A stretch of DNA of 64,000 bases from Dermanyssus gallinae (lineage: Eukaryota; Arthropoda; Arachnida; Mesostigmata; Dermanyssidae). The position numbers were made by a program, and so were the translations under genes. Numbering within the stretch: the stretch's first letter is position 1; every line of letters starts with the position of its first letter. The DNA lies in NCBI GenBank assembly GCA_003439945.1, contig QVRM01005991.1, positions 45,685 through 109,684 of the forward strand, read 5' to 3'. Below are positions 21,021 to 32,589 of this stretch, in pieces. The notes under the pieces were generated by a model. The model was not told the origin of the DNA, did not search any database, and saw only the letters and a list, made by a program, of their open reading frames with translations.

Positions 21021-23331
21021 GCAGTTTTATATTATTCATAATAGCTTTATTAACCGATGGTTGGTTTACAATATTGCGCGTACAGAGAAAGCACACATTC
21101 ACATATACATATATTCATCACGGTTCTAAAAGTCGAGTCAACGGAACTGTTCTATCGCATCGTTGAAGGTGATATAAGTCACACTGTCTCCCGCAAAGTT
21201 TGCACAAGCATAACGAGGAAATTTCATGGAACTTCTCTCGAATACAGATCTTCATGTGGAAGCCATGTACAGCAAATCGTGCAATTAGGTGTCTATTTTC
21301 ATAGTTGCAGCGCTTCCATGAAGTACACGTCATTGCCTGGGTTTCATAAAAGAGCGGGTCAATGTCTGCCATCTTATTCTCTTATTCAGACATGTACTCG
21401 TTGAAAGCTGCCGTTTTCGGTAACACGTGCATTTTTGTAAATTCTCAACAAATAGCGGAGTCGACGCCAGTAAATAGACTAATCTGTTGAGACTAGTGCG
21501 GTGGACTCTTAGCGCCTTTTTTAGAAAAGCGGCCTTGATTTGGTCAAGCGCCTTAAAGTTTAACTTCGTCAGATGCGGCCATATCACCTGTATACCGTAA
21601 GAAGCAGTAGGCGCAATCTTCAGGTTAAAGAGATGAACGGCAACGTCCATTGATAGTTTATAAGGGTCTCGGATGCTATGAAAGGACTGTAGTCCTTTCC
21701 GAATTCATTCATCAATGTGCCTCGAGAAGTTCGTACCTCGAGACGAGAACATAACCCCTAGGTATGAGAAGTTCGAGACAAATTCTATAGATTTTGAACC
21801 TAACCGTAATTCGTCGATTCCAGCCAATTTCCCTCCACGTCTAAACTTCATTGCCTTTGTTTTATCTAAATTTATTTCCAACTGGTTTCGATGAACGTAA
21901 TGCTGCAAGGTCGCAAGGGATTGTTGCAAATGGAATCGACTGCGAGAATATAGCACCAAGTCGTTTGCATACATAAGGACGTCTACCTGCGGAGTGCCGA
22001 CTCCGTATCTCTTCAGAAAGGTCTCTCACCAGCACCGAAAACAGCAGGGGGCTAAGATTATCACCTTGGGCAACACCAGTGGTCTGTAAGATCGCCATGT
22101 GTTTAGCGCCTCCGTCATCTATAATAACTTGTCCTTCCTGTAAAATACCTTTAATGAGCTCCAATATATTCAATGAGATCCCGCAAAAAACCAGCTTGTC
22201 AAGTATAATTGTTCGTGCGGCCGTATCAAAGGCCGCTTTAAAATCTACAAATACAGCAAATAGATAAGTCCCTTTAGTTCGAAGTGCCCGTTGTATCGAA
22301 TTTAGAAGTACAGCACATGCTGTCATTGTTGACCGGCCCCTTCTGAAGCCATGTTGTTGCTCCGGCAGCTTTCTGTTAATCTCAAGAAAATGTTCTAATC
22401 GACGGGCTAGGATAGCCGACAGAAGTTTGTAGATTGCGCTCTTTTTTGCGATACCTCGGTAAGACGACGGTGCCAACGGATCTCCTTTTCCTTTAGGGAT
22501 AATGCTAAAAAGACTGGTTTTCCATTCCGAGGGTAGTTGGACCGTTTTCATCACCTCGTTAAAAAGTCTGGTAAAACAAGGCGCAAGGTGAATCGCTTGC
22601 TTGAGATGCTCATTTGTGACCAAATCGAGCCCCGGGGCCTTCCCGGACGGTGCTTTCATTATTGAGTCGATAACTTCAGAATTGCTAAAAGGCCGCGACA
22701 GGGCTTGACGGGCGTCAGTGACGCGCTCGTCCCACACTGACATTATCACAGGAGCGCAGCTCGGAACGGTAATGTCACTGGCAAACATTTGCCGGAAATG
22801 AGCATTTAGTATATCATGTGGGATAGGACACGCAGTAACGCGCCTGTCTGTCTGCAGCCACCTATGAGGTCGTTGTTGCGCTTCTAAAAGCAGCTTGTAT
22901 TGTTTTCGTTCTTCATATTCTTTTACGGCGTTTTTTACAACTCTTTTATAGTCACGACTTAATCTAGTATAAAAGTAAGTCATCTCCGGGCGGATTTTTG
23001 CTAAAATGTATGCTTGAATCATATAATGTTTGCAAGAAGCGCACTCTTGATTGTACCATGGAGCGTGCTTTCTGATTGTTCGCTTGCTTTCAGTTTGTTG
23101 CTTTAGCCGAGCGCTACCAGTAATGGCACTTCGAATTCTGGTGGAATAGGATTCCACGTTGATCACGGTTGGCACTGGGACTATGTTTCGCGAGGTAACC
23201 GTAAAAAGGCTGAGATTCAGATTGCGACTTAGACAAGGCCGCTTGTGATCTGTAGATTGAGGTTCAATTGATATTTCCATTGCGACGGGTAGGTGCCACT
23301 TTGCACCGAACGCCAGAGTTTTCTCCTGCAC
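21020..23331 (-). pseudogene. Family A LINE, nearly complete RT and C-terminal finger
   Basis: On the minus strand, 21862-23331 is open for 489 codons. It has a linker (GAKWHLPVAMEISIEPQ), KAPSGKAPGLDLVTNEHL, then FSIIPKGKGDPLAPSSYRGI, LPEQQHGFRRGRSTMTAC, FVDFKAAFDTA and [19 protein letters not shown] single extra base near 21993 shifts the frame just before LMYANDLVLYSRS, where the catalytic YADD has become YAND. Thumb blocks (21705-21974, 21330-21650) and the finger HGFHMKICIREKFHE...CLCKLCGRQCDLYH (21118-21372) follow. The 3' UTR has aataaa about 20 bp before (TA)n. The copy is 5'-truncated in the endonuclease-RT linker and catalytically dead. Confidence 0.85.
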
Positions 23332-24290
23332 CCCCCTGTACTTGACATTACATGGTTTTTATATTATAAGCTCTTATTATCCTTAACATCAAGCTTTATA
23401 TCATGCTACTTTATTCTTATTATATTAAAACGGACGTATTGCGCAGACAAAAGACTGCTCGCTAGGTGGTCTGCGCGCCGCATCATTAGTTCGAGACTGA
23501 ATTCCTATGCTATAACAAAAATGAAACTCGAATACTGGAATTACATTAGCTACAAGTATTTTTATAACCGCTAAAAAGACAGTATTTTTTCTAAATAGGA
23601 GGTTTTGGAAATAAATTATGCTTACATGTCGCTGGCAGCAAATAACAATCCGCACACTCACTAAACTCGGCAGCAGTCTATTCAACTTTAAGTGTGATCT
23701 ACGTGGGCGTGATTTATACATTGTCATATTGAACAAAATAGAGCAATGTGCCATAATCATGTTTTCTTCTGAATGCGTATGACATACTATCTGAAACATA
23801 TCAAATTGTGTAAGGGGCATATAGAAGTGAGTGCCTTAATGAAAGAAAAGTAGTTTAAATAGTTTTTCACACGCACACAGTAGAGGATCCCTCTAAGAAG
23901 TAGACCTGTGACCAGGCGAGACCCTAAAAATGACAAAATAGGACTCAGGAAAAACGCAGCAGGAAAACTCGGTATTGCTTAAAGTACAATTCAGATTATT
24001 CTGCATGACGATTTTTTCTTGGGAGAATTGTATGCAAAATTTGTGCCACATTCCTTGACACCTACGCAAAAATAGCGTGTGTGTTAAAAATCATCAGTAG
24101 GTAATGAAACTGATTCTTAAGAACTTGTTTACTGTAAATTCGGTGTAATAAACAATTTTCACAAGGCGCTACACAGCCTCTTCGACCGGTCCTGTGAGCG
24201 TGTGGTGAGGGAAAAGGCTTATGTTAGAAATTAATCGTACTTTGTTTTGAAATTATTACCTATTTTATCTCCAGGAGCTTACTGAACCGA

Positions 24291-24293
<3 letters not shown>
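23332..24293. other. No gene recognised
   Basis: AT-rich DNA between a family A copy and a TA tract. I looked for the missing 3' exons of the CD36-like gene here and saw none that match in frame. Confidence 0.4.

Positions 24294-24335
<42 letters not shown>
24294..24335. repeat. (TA)n microsatellite
   Basis: 21 TA units at the 3' junction of the minus-strand R2-like copy. Confidence 0.95.
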
Positions 24336-24338
<3 letters not shown>

Positions 24339-24433
24339 AATATTGTGATGATTTATTAATCAGTTACAATACGTTTGCACACTCGGCAGTGCTCGCCTTC
24401 ATGAAAATGGTGGTAAAAAGGTGTCACGTGAGG

Positions 24434-25042
24434 TTAAGAATCAGCTGTCCGTGTCCTTGCTTGATGGTAGCCCCTGCTTTTATGGACCCGGTGCGAGCGG
24501 TATATCCTCAAGGTTCCTTGCAACGTTAAAACGGTAAGATCCATAAGATTCCTCTTCGTGAGGCCGAGCCCTAAGAGCGTCCTCACAGAGTCCCAGACAC
24601 CACTCATAGAGATGGTGATGGAATCGAATCTGCGGGGTTTTTGCGTGTCGGGGAGCGCCGCCCTTAAAAACTCGACGTCATATTTGGTGATCTTGTCCTG
24701 CCGCGCTTTTGCCAGGTCCCGGTTCGGGCCGCAAACCTCAGCATCTAAAACCCAGACCTCAGTAGGTGTTGTTATTACGAGGTCGGGCTTTAGACCCGGT
24801 GCGCCCGGTCGACGGAATACTCGCTCACGAACCACCTCATGACCCCTCTCGCACATTTGAGCGACATAAGCCAACGTCTCAGGCGCATGACACCCGTGCC
24901 TACAACGTTTGTTGTAGCCCTGGCGTCCCCTGGCCAATCTGGCACGCGTTGGTAGTGCGTTGATCCTGAGCTTTAGTAGGTTTAAATACTCCTTACCAGA
25001 TAGGTACCAGATAGGGCATACCCTTAATCCAGTAATGTTCAA
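24434..25042 (-). pseudogene. R2-clade C-terminal Cys/His motif and restriction-like endonuclease
   Basis: The 202-codon frame reads LKLRINALPTRARLARGRQ, then CRHGCHAPETLAYVAQMC, the R2 type CCHC motif (C-x3-C-x7-H-x4-C; H is replaced by Y here, AYVAQMC). It continues GLKPDLVITTPTEVWVLDAEV followed by K-x2-KYD, which is the PD-(D/E)XK core of the R2 endonuclease: PD, then D after about 12 residues, then the lysine region. In R2 this domain nicks the target and primes reverse transcription. It lies downstream of the RT, separated from it by frameshifts in the 25040-25215 region. Confidence 0.8.
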
Positions 25043-25202
25043 AGGGCGTTTTGTGTGCTTTTTTTAAAATGTGCCTTATCGAACGTGTTGTGTAGTTGTT
25101 GAGACCAGTCATCGGTCTCTTGTGTAGCGGTTTCAATGGAGGTTCATAAACGCTCGCAAAGAAGTCTTGTTTTTGCAAGGTCTTTTTTGAAGTGCTCGGT
25201 GG

Positions 25203-26655
25203 TTAGCATCCATTGGACCCCAAGGTGCGTGAAGCTTTCAGGCGGGAGAGCCAAAGTCTGGGGATTAACGTTTGGAGACAGGGGATGTCCAGACCGCCAC
25301 TTGCTGTGTGCGTGTACAGATAGGCGTTCGGCACCGAGTTTTCGAGTTTAATCCATTTCGACTTAACAACCTTTCTGATCTCGTTATCTAGGTCGCTAAG
25401 GAGTGCGTAAGATGGTCTGGGACCGGATACCAGTTTGTATAAAAGGCGGGGAATGAGAAAGTCTCTCGAAAATATGAGTCTTTGGTGGGGTTTAAGGGGA
25501 GCTATCGTGAGTCTGTTGACTAAATTAAGGAGTATATCCTTGGTGGAGTCAACTCTGCCATTGCTGTCAAAGTCGACTCCAAGATATCTCCATCGATCGC
25601 TCATACCTTTAGCTGGCAATTGCCGATCTCCAACGTTAAATTCTGGTACGGTGTTAATAAAACCTTCACCTTCCTTCCTATTAAATAGGCGGGAGATAGT
25701 TAAGCTTTTATTAGTATTAATTTCAAGGCCTCGGGATTTCAAAAAGGGGTCCGCAATATTAAAGAGCCGTTGGAGAATAGATTTCGTAGAAGTTAGGAGG
25801 ATGAGATCATCCGCAAAGGCTAAGCCCATAAGGCGGAAGTCATCAGTAAGTTGGTACAAGATATTAGTTTTGTCTAATTTTGAAAGAATGTCGTCGAGAA
25901 CTAGATTAGATAAAAGAGAGGACAGAGGATCTCCCTGCCTAACACCCCTAGTGGCCGAAATGTGCGACATTCTTGTCCAAATTCTATGAGTTTTAGATGA
26001 GAGGTACAAGCGTTCGATACAATTAATGAATACCTCCGGGTATCCGCGAGTGCGGAGTGACCACAGGGCGGAGTCATGACTCACCATGTCGAACGCCTTA
26101 CGGAGGTCGATTGAGGCGAGTCTGAGCTCACGTCCTGCAGACTTGGCATCGTTAAGGATACCATCCAGAACTGCAAGATTCTCGAAGGTACTATTATAGG
26201 GGAGAAACGCTCGCTGGATTGGGAGAAGCCTAATAGAGTTATGGAGGCGTCTAGAGAGAATTTTGTTAGGCGTTCGTTGTAAGTATGAACAAATAGATAG
26301 GGGTCGCAGATAGCTTGGGGATGTGGCATTGTTAATTTTAGGGATGAACGCTAAGCGAGCAGTTTCGTGGGCTGAGGCAATGTTGCTTATTAATAGTATG
26401 TTAAGAATACAGCAGACTACTTCTAACGGGAGTTTACGGAGGGACGAAAGACAAATCCCGTCCAAGCCTAGTGCTTTAAAAGGTCCGCGGAGAGCTACAT
26501 GGGTTTCCTTAAGGGAGATAGGGAGGGAAACCTCAAAGAGATCAGAGTTGGGAGTGTATACGGGCAAGAGAGTGGTTCAGGGGGTGATTGTGTCATCGTG
26601 TTGGCCCAGTGTTCTACAACTTCGGTGGCCTGCATGTTGTGTATGGTGTGTTTGC
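25203..26655 (-). pseudogene. R2-clade reverse transcriptase domain
   Basis: The open 454-codon reading (start Met at 26567, but the frame is simply truncated upstream) has LGLDGICLSSLRKLPLE, RLAFIPKINN, LRPLSICSYLQR, then IDLRKAFDMVSH with the first catalytic Asp (about residue 154), ATRGVRQGDPLSSLLSNLVL, AFADDLILL with the catalytic pair (about 251-254), DRWRYLGVDFD, and PLKPHQRLIFSRDFLIP. The last block and RGVRQGDPLS with FADD are diagnostic for the R2 clade. All catalytic residues are present. The frame ends at SNGC-stop, after which the protein continues in other frames, so the full polypeptide is broken. Confidence 0.85.
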
Positions 26656-26664
26656 CTATATATG

Positions 26665-26708
<44 letters not shown>
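26656..26708. repeat. (TA)n microsatellite with CA interruption
   Basis: A TA tract holding the 5' truncation point of the R2-like copy on its left and the TA target of the Tc3-like transposon on its right (TA at 26707-26708). Confidence 0.95.
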
Positions 26709-26710
<2 letters not shown>

Positions 26711-28274
26711 GTCACTGAAAAAAATATAGGGCCACCCATGTTTGCCACATTTTACGCATTTATTATAACCGATTGTGTAAAGATCATAATGATACATGCT
26801 CACAGAGTAACAGCGGATACTTTTATCGACATTTGGGCTATCGGGTTACCTTAAAACACAAGATTTCGACATTTGGCACAGCTACGCTGCGAAAAAATTA
26901 TAAAGTCACCACCAAGATGCATGTCTTAGCGAGTGAATTAAGTGGAATAACAACGTTTGGGCTCATTTTACGGCACCTAACAACTATACTTAATATTTAG
27001 TGAACTTCCCATTACGTCGGATAACTTCAAAAATGCGGTTTGGTATAGTGTTGAACAAATTTTGGATGACGTCCTGCGAGAGCTCGTCCCAAGCCTTCAC
27101 AATTGCTTTTTTTAGTTCTACCTGGTTCGAAAATTGTTTTTCGTCGGTGTAAACCTTTCGGGCGAGCCAGCCCCATACATTCTCGATAATATTAAGATCA
27201 GGTGAGACTGCAGGCCAGCGTAGGACCTCAATGTGGCGTTGTTCGAACCAGCTTTCGATCAACTTTGCAGTGTGAATCGGGGCTATATCGTGTTGAATAA
27301 CAAAGTCGGGTCCTCCCATCAGTTCAAAATGTGTGGATTGCTTTTCTAGTAGATCCCTATAGCGCGTCGAATTAACACAACCGTCTAAAAACACAATCGG
27401 CGACCTTGTATAATACCCGACAGCGGCCCAGATCATCACCGAACCGCCACCTAAGTACCGTTTTGACAAAAATCGTTCTTCCTTGCGCACATCGTAGAAA
27501 TAATAGTTAAATCCATCCGGTCCATCACAATTGAACTTTTTTTTATTCGAAAAGAGCACTCGGTGCCATTCAGTGGTACATGACATCGTAACCTGGGCAA
27601 AGTCGAGACGAGCTTTCTGATGCTCAGCGGTCAATCGCGGTTTTCTCTTAAGTTTTTTTCTCGTGAGCCAAAGTGTCTTCCTGAGGAGGTTTTGCACATT
27701 TCGCACGTTCGTTTGCACACCGGCCGCCGCCGCAATTGCCTTTGCCGAGAGCGCAGAGTTCGAGGCTATCTTCAAAATTGCGCGCTTGTTTCGTTCCGAA
27801 ATGGCATTTGGACGCCCCGGACTCTTTTTTACGCCGTATTTTTCACCCAAATTCACGAAGTTGTTCCCTACTTGGCGAGAACGCCCCAATCGACGGGAAA
27901 TTTCCCGATTAGAGAGGCCGACATCCTTATCAGCCTTGATTTGGGTCTTTTCGTCACTCGTGAGACGCCGACCCAAACCCATCGTTTCAGCGCAGAAAAA
28001 TTTCTGGTAGGAGGTCTGCTTTCGTTTCCGTCGAGCCGTAAAATGAGCCCAAACGTTGTTATTCCACTCAATTCAACTTTATAATTTTTTCGCAGCGTAG
28101 CTGTGCCAAATGTCGAAATCTCGTGTTTTATGGTAACCCGATACTCCAAATGTCGATAAAAGTATCCGCTGTTACTCTGTGAGCATGTATCATTATGATC
28201 TTTACGCAATCGGTTATAATAAATGCGTGGAATGTGGCAAACATGGGTGGCTCTATATTTTGTTTTAGTGACTG
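26709..28274 (-). mobile_element. Tc3-like DNA transposon with long TIRs
   Basis: The element starts cagtcact and ends agtgactg, flanked on both sides by TA. Terminal inverted repeats run 26709-26974 and 28035-28274. They align along nearly their whole length, apart from an indel of about 30 bp near 26910-26935. Long TIRs of this size fit Tc3 rather than Tc1. Length is 1566 bp. It is inserted in a TA microsatellite between the R2-like copy and a family B fragment. Confidence 0.9.
26990..27982 (-). CDS. Tc3-like transposase, first catalytic Asp mutated
   Basis: 330 codons, uninterrupted. The N-terminal region (about 1-120) is a paired helix-turn-helix DNA-binding domain (GLSNREISRRLGRSRQVGNN; ending KLKRKPRLTAEHQKARLDFA). 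The catalytic region has VLFSNKKKFNCDGPDG (about 142-157), where the expected FSDEKKF carries Asn at position 146. Then comes VIQHDIAPIHTA with Asp 232, and SPDLNIIENVWGWL with Glu 267, spacing DD34E. Loss of the first Asp predicts no cleavage activity, although the ORF is full length. It is bracketed by intact TIRs, so the copy could still be mobilised in trans. Confidence 0.9.
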   Translation of the reverse strand: MGLGRRLTSDEKTQIKADKDVGLSNREISRRLGRSRQVGNNFVNLGEKYGVKKSPGRPNAISERNKRAILKIASNSALSAKAIAAAAGVQTNVRNVQNLLRKTLWLTRKKLKRKPRLTAEHQKARLDFAQVTMSCTTEWHRVLFSNKKKFNCDGPDGFNYYFYDVRKEERFLSKRYLGGGSVMIWAAVGYYTRSPIVFLDGCVNSTRYRDLLEKQSTHFELMGGPDFVIQHDIAPIHTAKLIESWFEQRHIEVLRWPAVSPDLNIIENVWGWLARKVYTDEKQFSNQVELKKAIVKAWDELSQDVIQNLFNTIPNRIFEVIRRNGKFTKY

Positions 28275-28348
28275 TATATACATATATATATATATATATA
28301 TATACATACACATATATATATATATATATACATACATATCTATATATT
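28275..28348. repeat. (TA)n microsatellite, imperfect
   Basis: TA-rich tract with CA interruptions. It carries the right TA flank of the Tc3-like element and the 3' junction of the family B fragment. Confidence 0.9.
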
Positions 28349-28834
28349 CATTTATTTAAGTGTAGCAAAATATACGTTTGTGATGTAAGAACGTGTGCAC
28401 AGCCCGCTGGGGCATAACTCAAGGCACTAGGTCCAGGCCTGGGCTGGTCCACCTAGCCATGGTACCTCTCACCGAAGCGGCATTCCCCCTCTGAACATCT
28501 AATGACAGACGTTGCATTAAATACTCGCCCGCCCTCTCACCTGTAGCAAACGCCAATCTTTTCCCGACATCCTTGAGCAGTTTCGTCGTGAGCGACCCAG
28601 GCCCCCCCAATGTCTCGAATGCAAGCGGTGAGAACAAGTGTGGGTAACTGATGCTTGAATATTTTCTGCACTTGGCTGCTTCCGCTAGGGCTACCGCGTG
28701 TCCAGGGCGGGCTGCGCCCGTACCGACCATTGAGGGGGCTAAAGAGTCGGTTACGGTCGCGTCCCACACCAGCATTCAGTCAGGGTCATTCCATCAGGTC
28801 TCCTTCCATCGTCTCTGACTAAGCCAGACGGCTC

Positions 28835-28838
<4 letters not shown>
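28349..28838 (-). pseudogene. Family B insertion bounded by (TA)n on both sides
   Basis: On the minus strand it starts TTGGAGCCGTCTGG directly after (TA)n and reads [21 protein letters not shown] deletion follows, then the frame [50 protein letters not shown] and a stop. The PD-(D/E)XK-like core (RPD and VWDATVTD) is present but cut by the deletion. The 3' UTR ends aataaatga and joins (TA)n. The copy is about 490 bp and related to the one at 56.5-56.9 kb, which shares the end ARWTSPxLDL. Confidence 0.8.

Positions 28839-28874
<36 letters not shown>
28839..28874. repeat. (TA)n microsatellite
   Basis: 18 TA units at the 5' truncation of the family B fragment. Confidence 0.95.
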
Positions 28875-29248
<374 letters not shown>

Positions 29249-29249
<1 letters not shown>

Positions 29250-29440
29250 TTTTTTTGGAGGAGGATTTAAATGCTTTAGGCACTAACGCATAGGGCAAGT
29301 AGATGGAAACTCAGACCCTATGCAGTGTGGGACTCACTCTCGACGGTTGGACATTATTCCGCCGAGATCATACTCACTAAACGCACCTCCCCCCTTAAGC
29401 CTCACTCTCTGCCAGCCCGGCTCTCCTTTTAATAGTACTA
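29249..29440 (-). mobile_element. R1-like LINE 3' tail ending in poly(A) at (TA)n
   Basis: In minus orientation this ends in an A-run directly at the TA tract. Blocks at 29320-29420 (for example gtgtgggactcactctc, ggttggac, ccttaagcctcactctct) match 57175-57290 and, reversed, 8230-8350, which is the 3' UTR of the R1-like remnant. Confidence 0.6.
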
Positions 29441-31145
29441 CGAGCCGACAGGAGAAGTGGTGAGTGTTCTTCGAATCAATTGGCCGAAGACCTCTCAAGG
29501 TTTGGCCATATAGCCATAATACTGCGTTCCTCTACCTGCGAAACGATTCCTCTAGAGGCACGGGCGTATTCTGTCCGTTCTGTTGCAAATCTGTCTCTCC
29601 TGAGGCGCTCCAGGTTCACCTTTCTAACCAGTACCTCTCGTGCCACTGCAGCTCCTATATGCCTGTTAGAGGTGCTTTCACAAATGAATTGCACAAACTG
29701 TGCAATTCCCTGAATAGACAGGTCCTCCCCAACCTGCCACCTCCCCAACTCCTAACCGATCACAGACTAATAATTTAATTTTAGGTTCCTCACAAAACGA
29801 CACTGCTACTTCTAATAATAGTTTTAACTCCCCTAGTACTTCACGCGTCTCTCAGCCAAATTGTAAATGGCCATCTAGTACTTGCTTAAAGGCTTTTAAT
29901 TCTAAATCAGGTCTGAACTTACACCGTCGTCGAGCCCATCCGGACGAATATAATAAGAATATTTTAGCCCCCCCCTCTAAAAAGGCCTGATGGAACCCAC
30001 AAGACCGTGAACTTTTGGCAACATTAGAAACAGAGATTACATAAGATAATAATAACAACACTTCTAGAGAAATTTACCACCTTTTAGCTACTAATTTTAA
30101 CTTACGCACACCTGGGGCGATTAGAAGCCAACGTAATTCTCAGGCGCATAAGGATCTGGTAGAGAACCTCCGTAAAAAGAGGTCTCACTTGGATTCCAAC
30201 CCTGACGGAATGAGCTTCCTAGTGAGGACCTAGTCGGCTTCGATACTCTGCATCAGATGGCCCCTGTAATCCATCCAAAAAAGATATTATTATATCCAAA
30301 ATACAAGCCCTCACAAACACAATTCCCAAACGCAACATAATTTCAACAGACCTTACTGATCTGTCAAATATAATTTGCTCAGGTGAGGACCACACTATCG
30401 CCTTAAACGACATTCTGAACAAACATTTTACACACTGTGTGACGTCGTGCCTTTAGAGAAACTCCTTCCACTGAAGCGCAAGTATCTAAAAGGCACCAGC
30501 GACGTCAAGACTACGCAACCACTCAAAAACTTTTTAGCCAAAACCGATCCAAATGCGCTTATGAGGTGCTGGACGGCAAACACACCATACACAACATAAA
30601 GGCCACCGAAGTTGTAGAACACTGGGCCAACTCGATGACACAGCCACCCCCTGCACCACTCCCTTGCCCCGTATACACTCCCAACTCTGATCTCTTCGAG
30701 GTTTCTCTCCCAATCTACCTAAAGGAAACCCACGTAGCTCTCCGCGGAAGTTCTAAAGTACTAGGCTTGTACGGGATTTGTCTTTTGTCCCTCCGTAAAC
30801 TCCCGTTAGAAGTAGTCTGTTATATTCTTTACATAGTATTAATTAGCGATATTGCCTCAGCCCATGAAACTGCTCGCTTAGCGTTCATCCCTAAAATTAA
30901 CAATGCCACATCCCCAAGCGATCTGCGAGCCCTATCTATTAGTTCATACTTACAACGAACGCTTAACAAAATCCTCTCAAGACGCCTCCAGAACTCTATT
31001 AAACTTCTTCCAATCCAGCGAGCGTTTCTCCCCTATAATGTTACCTTCGAGAATCTTGCGGTTCTGGATGGTATCCTTAACGGTGCCAAGTCTGCAGGAC
31101 GTAAGCTCAGACTTGCCTCAGTCGACCTCCGCAAAGCGTTCGACA
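29441..31145 (+). pseudogene. R2-clade LINE, N-terminal fingers, Myb and early RT
   Basis: The + strand copy complements the minus-strand one. Parts in order: a C2H2 finger GVFCPFCCKSVSPEALQVHL (about 29570-29640); a second finger ending KSGLNLHRRRAHPDEYN (about 29900-29950), near the R2 pattern GL-x-x-HKRRAHP-x-EY; a Myb-like segment (WNPQDRELLATLE, then LRTPGAIRSQR, about 29990-30140); and, from 30566, the linker and RT start (open 279 codons, shared with the other copy) up to VDLRKAFD. Coding upstream of 30566 is split by stops, one being a TGA in the Myb domain. It ends at about 31145, where an inverted BEL element begins. The finger-Myb-RT order is diagnostic of R2. Confidence 0.85.
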
Positions 31146-32589
31146 GCAGCGCACCGCCCCCTCCCCCGTCGCCAAACGCTTGGCGCAACTTCTGGCTGTT
31201 GGACTGGAACTTCCTCAATATCATGCCTGCGTCGCCGAGAATCTTGATCACCGCGCGCCAAAGTTGTTCGGCTTCCTCAACCGTTCGGCTGCCAGTCAGC
31301 ATGCCGTCCATATATAAGTCTTTACAGATGGCCGCGCTGGCCTCGGACTCGCTCCCGACGTACTGCTCAGCGTGGGCCCGAATGACCGCGATGGTGTTGT
31401 GCTGACTGTCCTTGACCCCGAACGCAGTCGACGTCATCCATAACAATACTTGGCCAACAAGGTTGCGCTCATCCTGGAACCATAGGAAACACAATAAATT
31501 GCGATCCTCCGGCCGAACTCGCACCATCAAATAGGCCCGACTTATGTCGGCCACCCAAGCCACCTGGTGCCTCCTAAACCTTGTGAGCATCGCCAGCGGG
31601 CAAGGGAGTAGGTTCGGGGTGTCGTCAATGCAATCGTTGAGCGACAAACCTCCCCTGCCCGCTGCTGACGCGTTGAAGACCGGCCGTACTTTATATGACA
31701 CCTTGCTGGGCTGAACTACCGGAAAATGTGGCATAATATATAAAGCAGACTTACCGGAGGGCAGAGGTTCTGCGAATCCGCCGTCAATGAACGCTCTTAC
31801 TTCTCGGACATAGTCTTCTGCCAATGCCGGATCTTGCCGCAGCCTCTTCGCCAGCGACCGCAACTGCTTCGCTGCGAGAGCTTCATTCTTGTCGATCATG
31901 ACGACGTTCGGCTTCAACTTCAAAGCTACTTGGTATCTTCCATCTTTGCCTCGTTTGATGCTGTCGAGAAGATTCTTCGATACTTCTTCTTTGTTGCGTG
32001 GTTCCAACTCCGACGGCCGGATACCAATTGATTCTAATGACCAAACATTTTCTAACTCCTGTGTCGTCGTCGTCGTCACCGCGAGAGCCTGGTTCACGCC
32101 GTCGAGGCCTGCCCCGTCGGTTACGAGGACCCACCCGAACCGAGTGTCCATGCCGATGGTACACTTGTCCAAACAACGTGGCTCTCCGCGGATGACTCTA
32201 AACGTGTCGCCGGCGCCGAGCAATAATTCTACTGCGGCCGGCCCGCCGATCCGCTCGGCCAGTCCGGCTCCGACTCTGTCGCGCAATCTTCTTGACGGTG
32301 TCGGGAGGGTGGCCGACGCAATTTCTTCGACAACACGCGCGTCGATGAACATTGGCTCGCCGGACTGCGTCAGCAACTCGAGACGAACGATAAGAAGCTT
32401 CTTCGCCTGCTGGGGCCGGGAGCCGCCGAAGACATGGACATACGTGAATTCATGTCCCACAGGGCTGGCCCGGAGGGCGGCCTCCAGCCGGCTGGTTACA
32501 AACGTGCGCTGTAAGCCACTATCTAGGAGAAACCTAGTCACTGCATGCTCCCCCGCTCCCGTCTGTACATGTACGTGCCCTGTTGGCAA
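31146..32589 (-). pseudogene. BEL/Pao pol fragment: protease and partial RT
   Basis: The frame contains an aspartic protease site FLLDSGLQRTFVTS near its start, a long linker, then the RT: KVRPVFNASAAGRGGLSLND, WVADISRAYLMVRVRPEDR, FGVKDSQHNT and LYMDGMLTGS. These are BEL/Pao-type RT blocks. The catalytic Y-x-D-D is YMDG here, so the second Asp is missing. After about 31146 the frame (FGDGGGGGALLSN onward) runs into antisense R2-like sequence and is not part of the gene. The start overlaps gag in a different frame, so gag and pol are separated by a frameshift near 32590. It is non-functional. Confidence 0.8.

Larger units (their letters stand above)
24336..26655 (-). mobile_element. R2-clade LINE, 5'-truncated copy between two (TA)n tracts
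   Basis: A 2.3 kb insertion. Its 3' end (aatattttc) joins (TA)n at 24335, and its 5' truncation (ggcaaacacac) joins a TA tract at 26656. It contains most of the RT ORF and the restriction-like endonuclease ORF described separately. The + strand copy at 29.4-31.1 kb supplies the missing N-terminal part. R2 elements normally insert in 28S rDNA, but no rDNA flank is seen here. Confidence 0.85.

Noticed and set aside
23332..24293. Further 3' exons of the CD36-like gene
   Set aside because: No stretch with an acceptor/donor pair, correct phase and matching family motifs was found.
27620..28084. 154-codon + strand frame over the Tc3-like transposase
   Set aside because: Antisense shadow of the transposase ORF.
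31033..31145. C-terminal extension of the BEL pol frame with a Gly run
   Set aside because: It runs into antisense R2-like sequence, so it is not part of the BEL protein.
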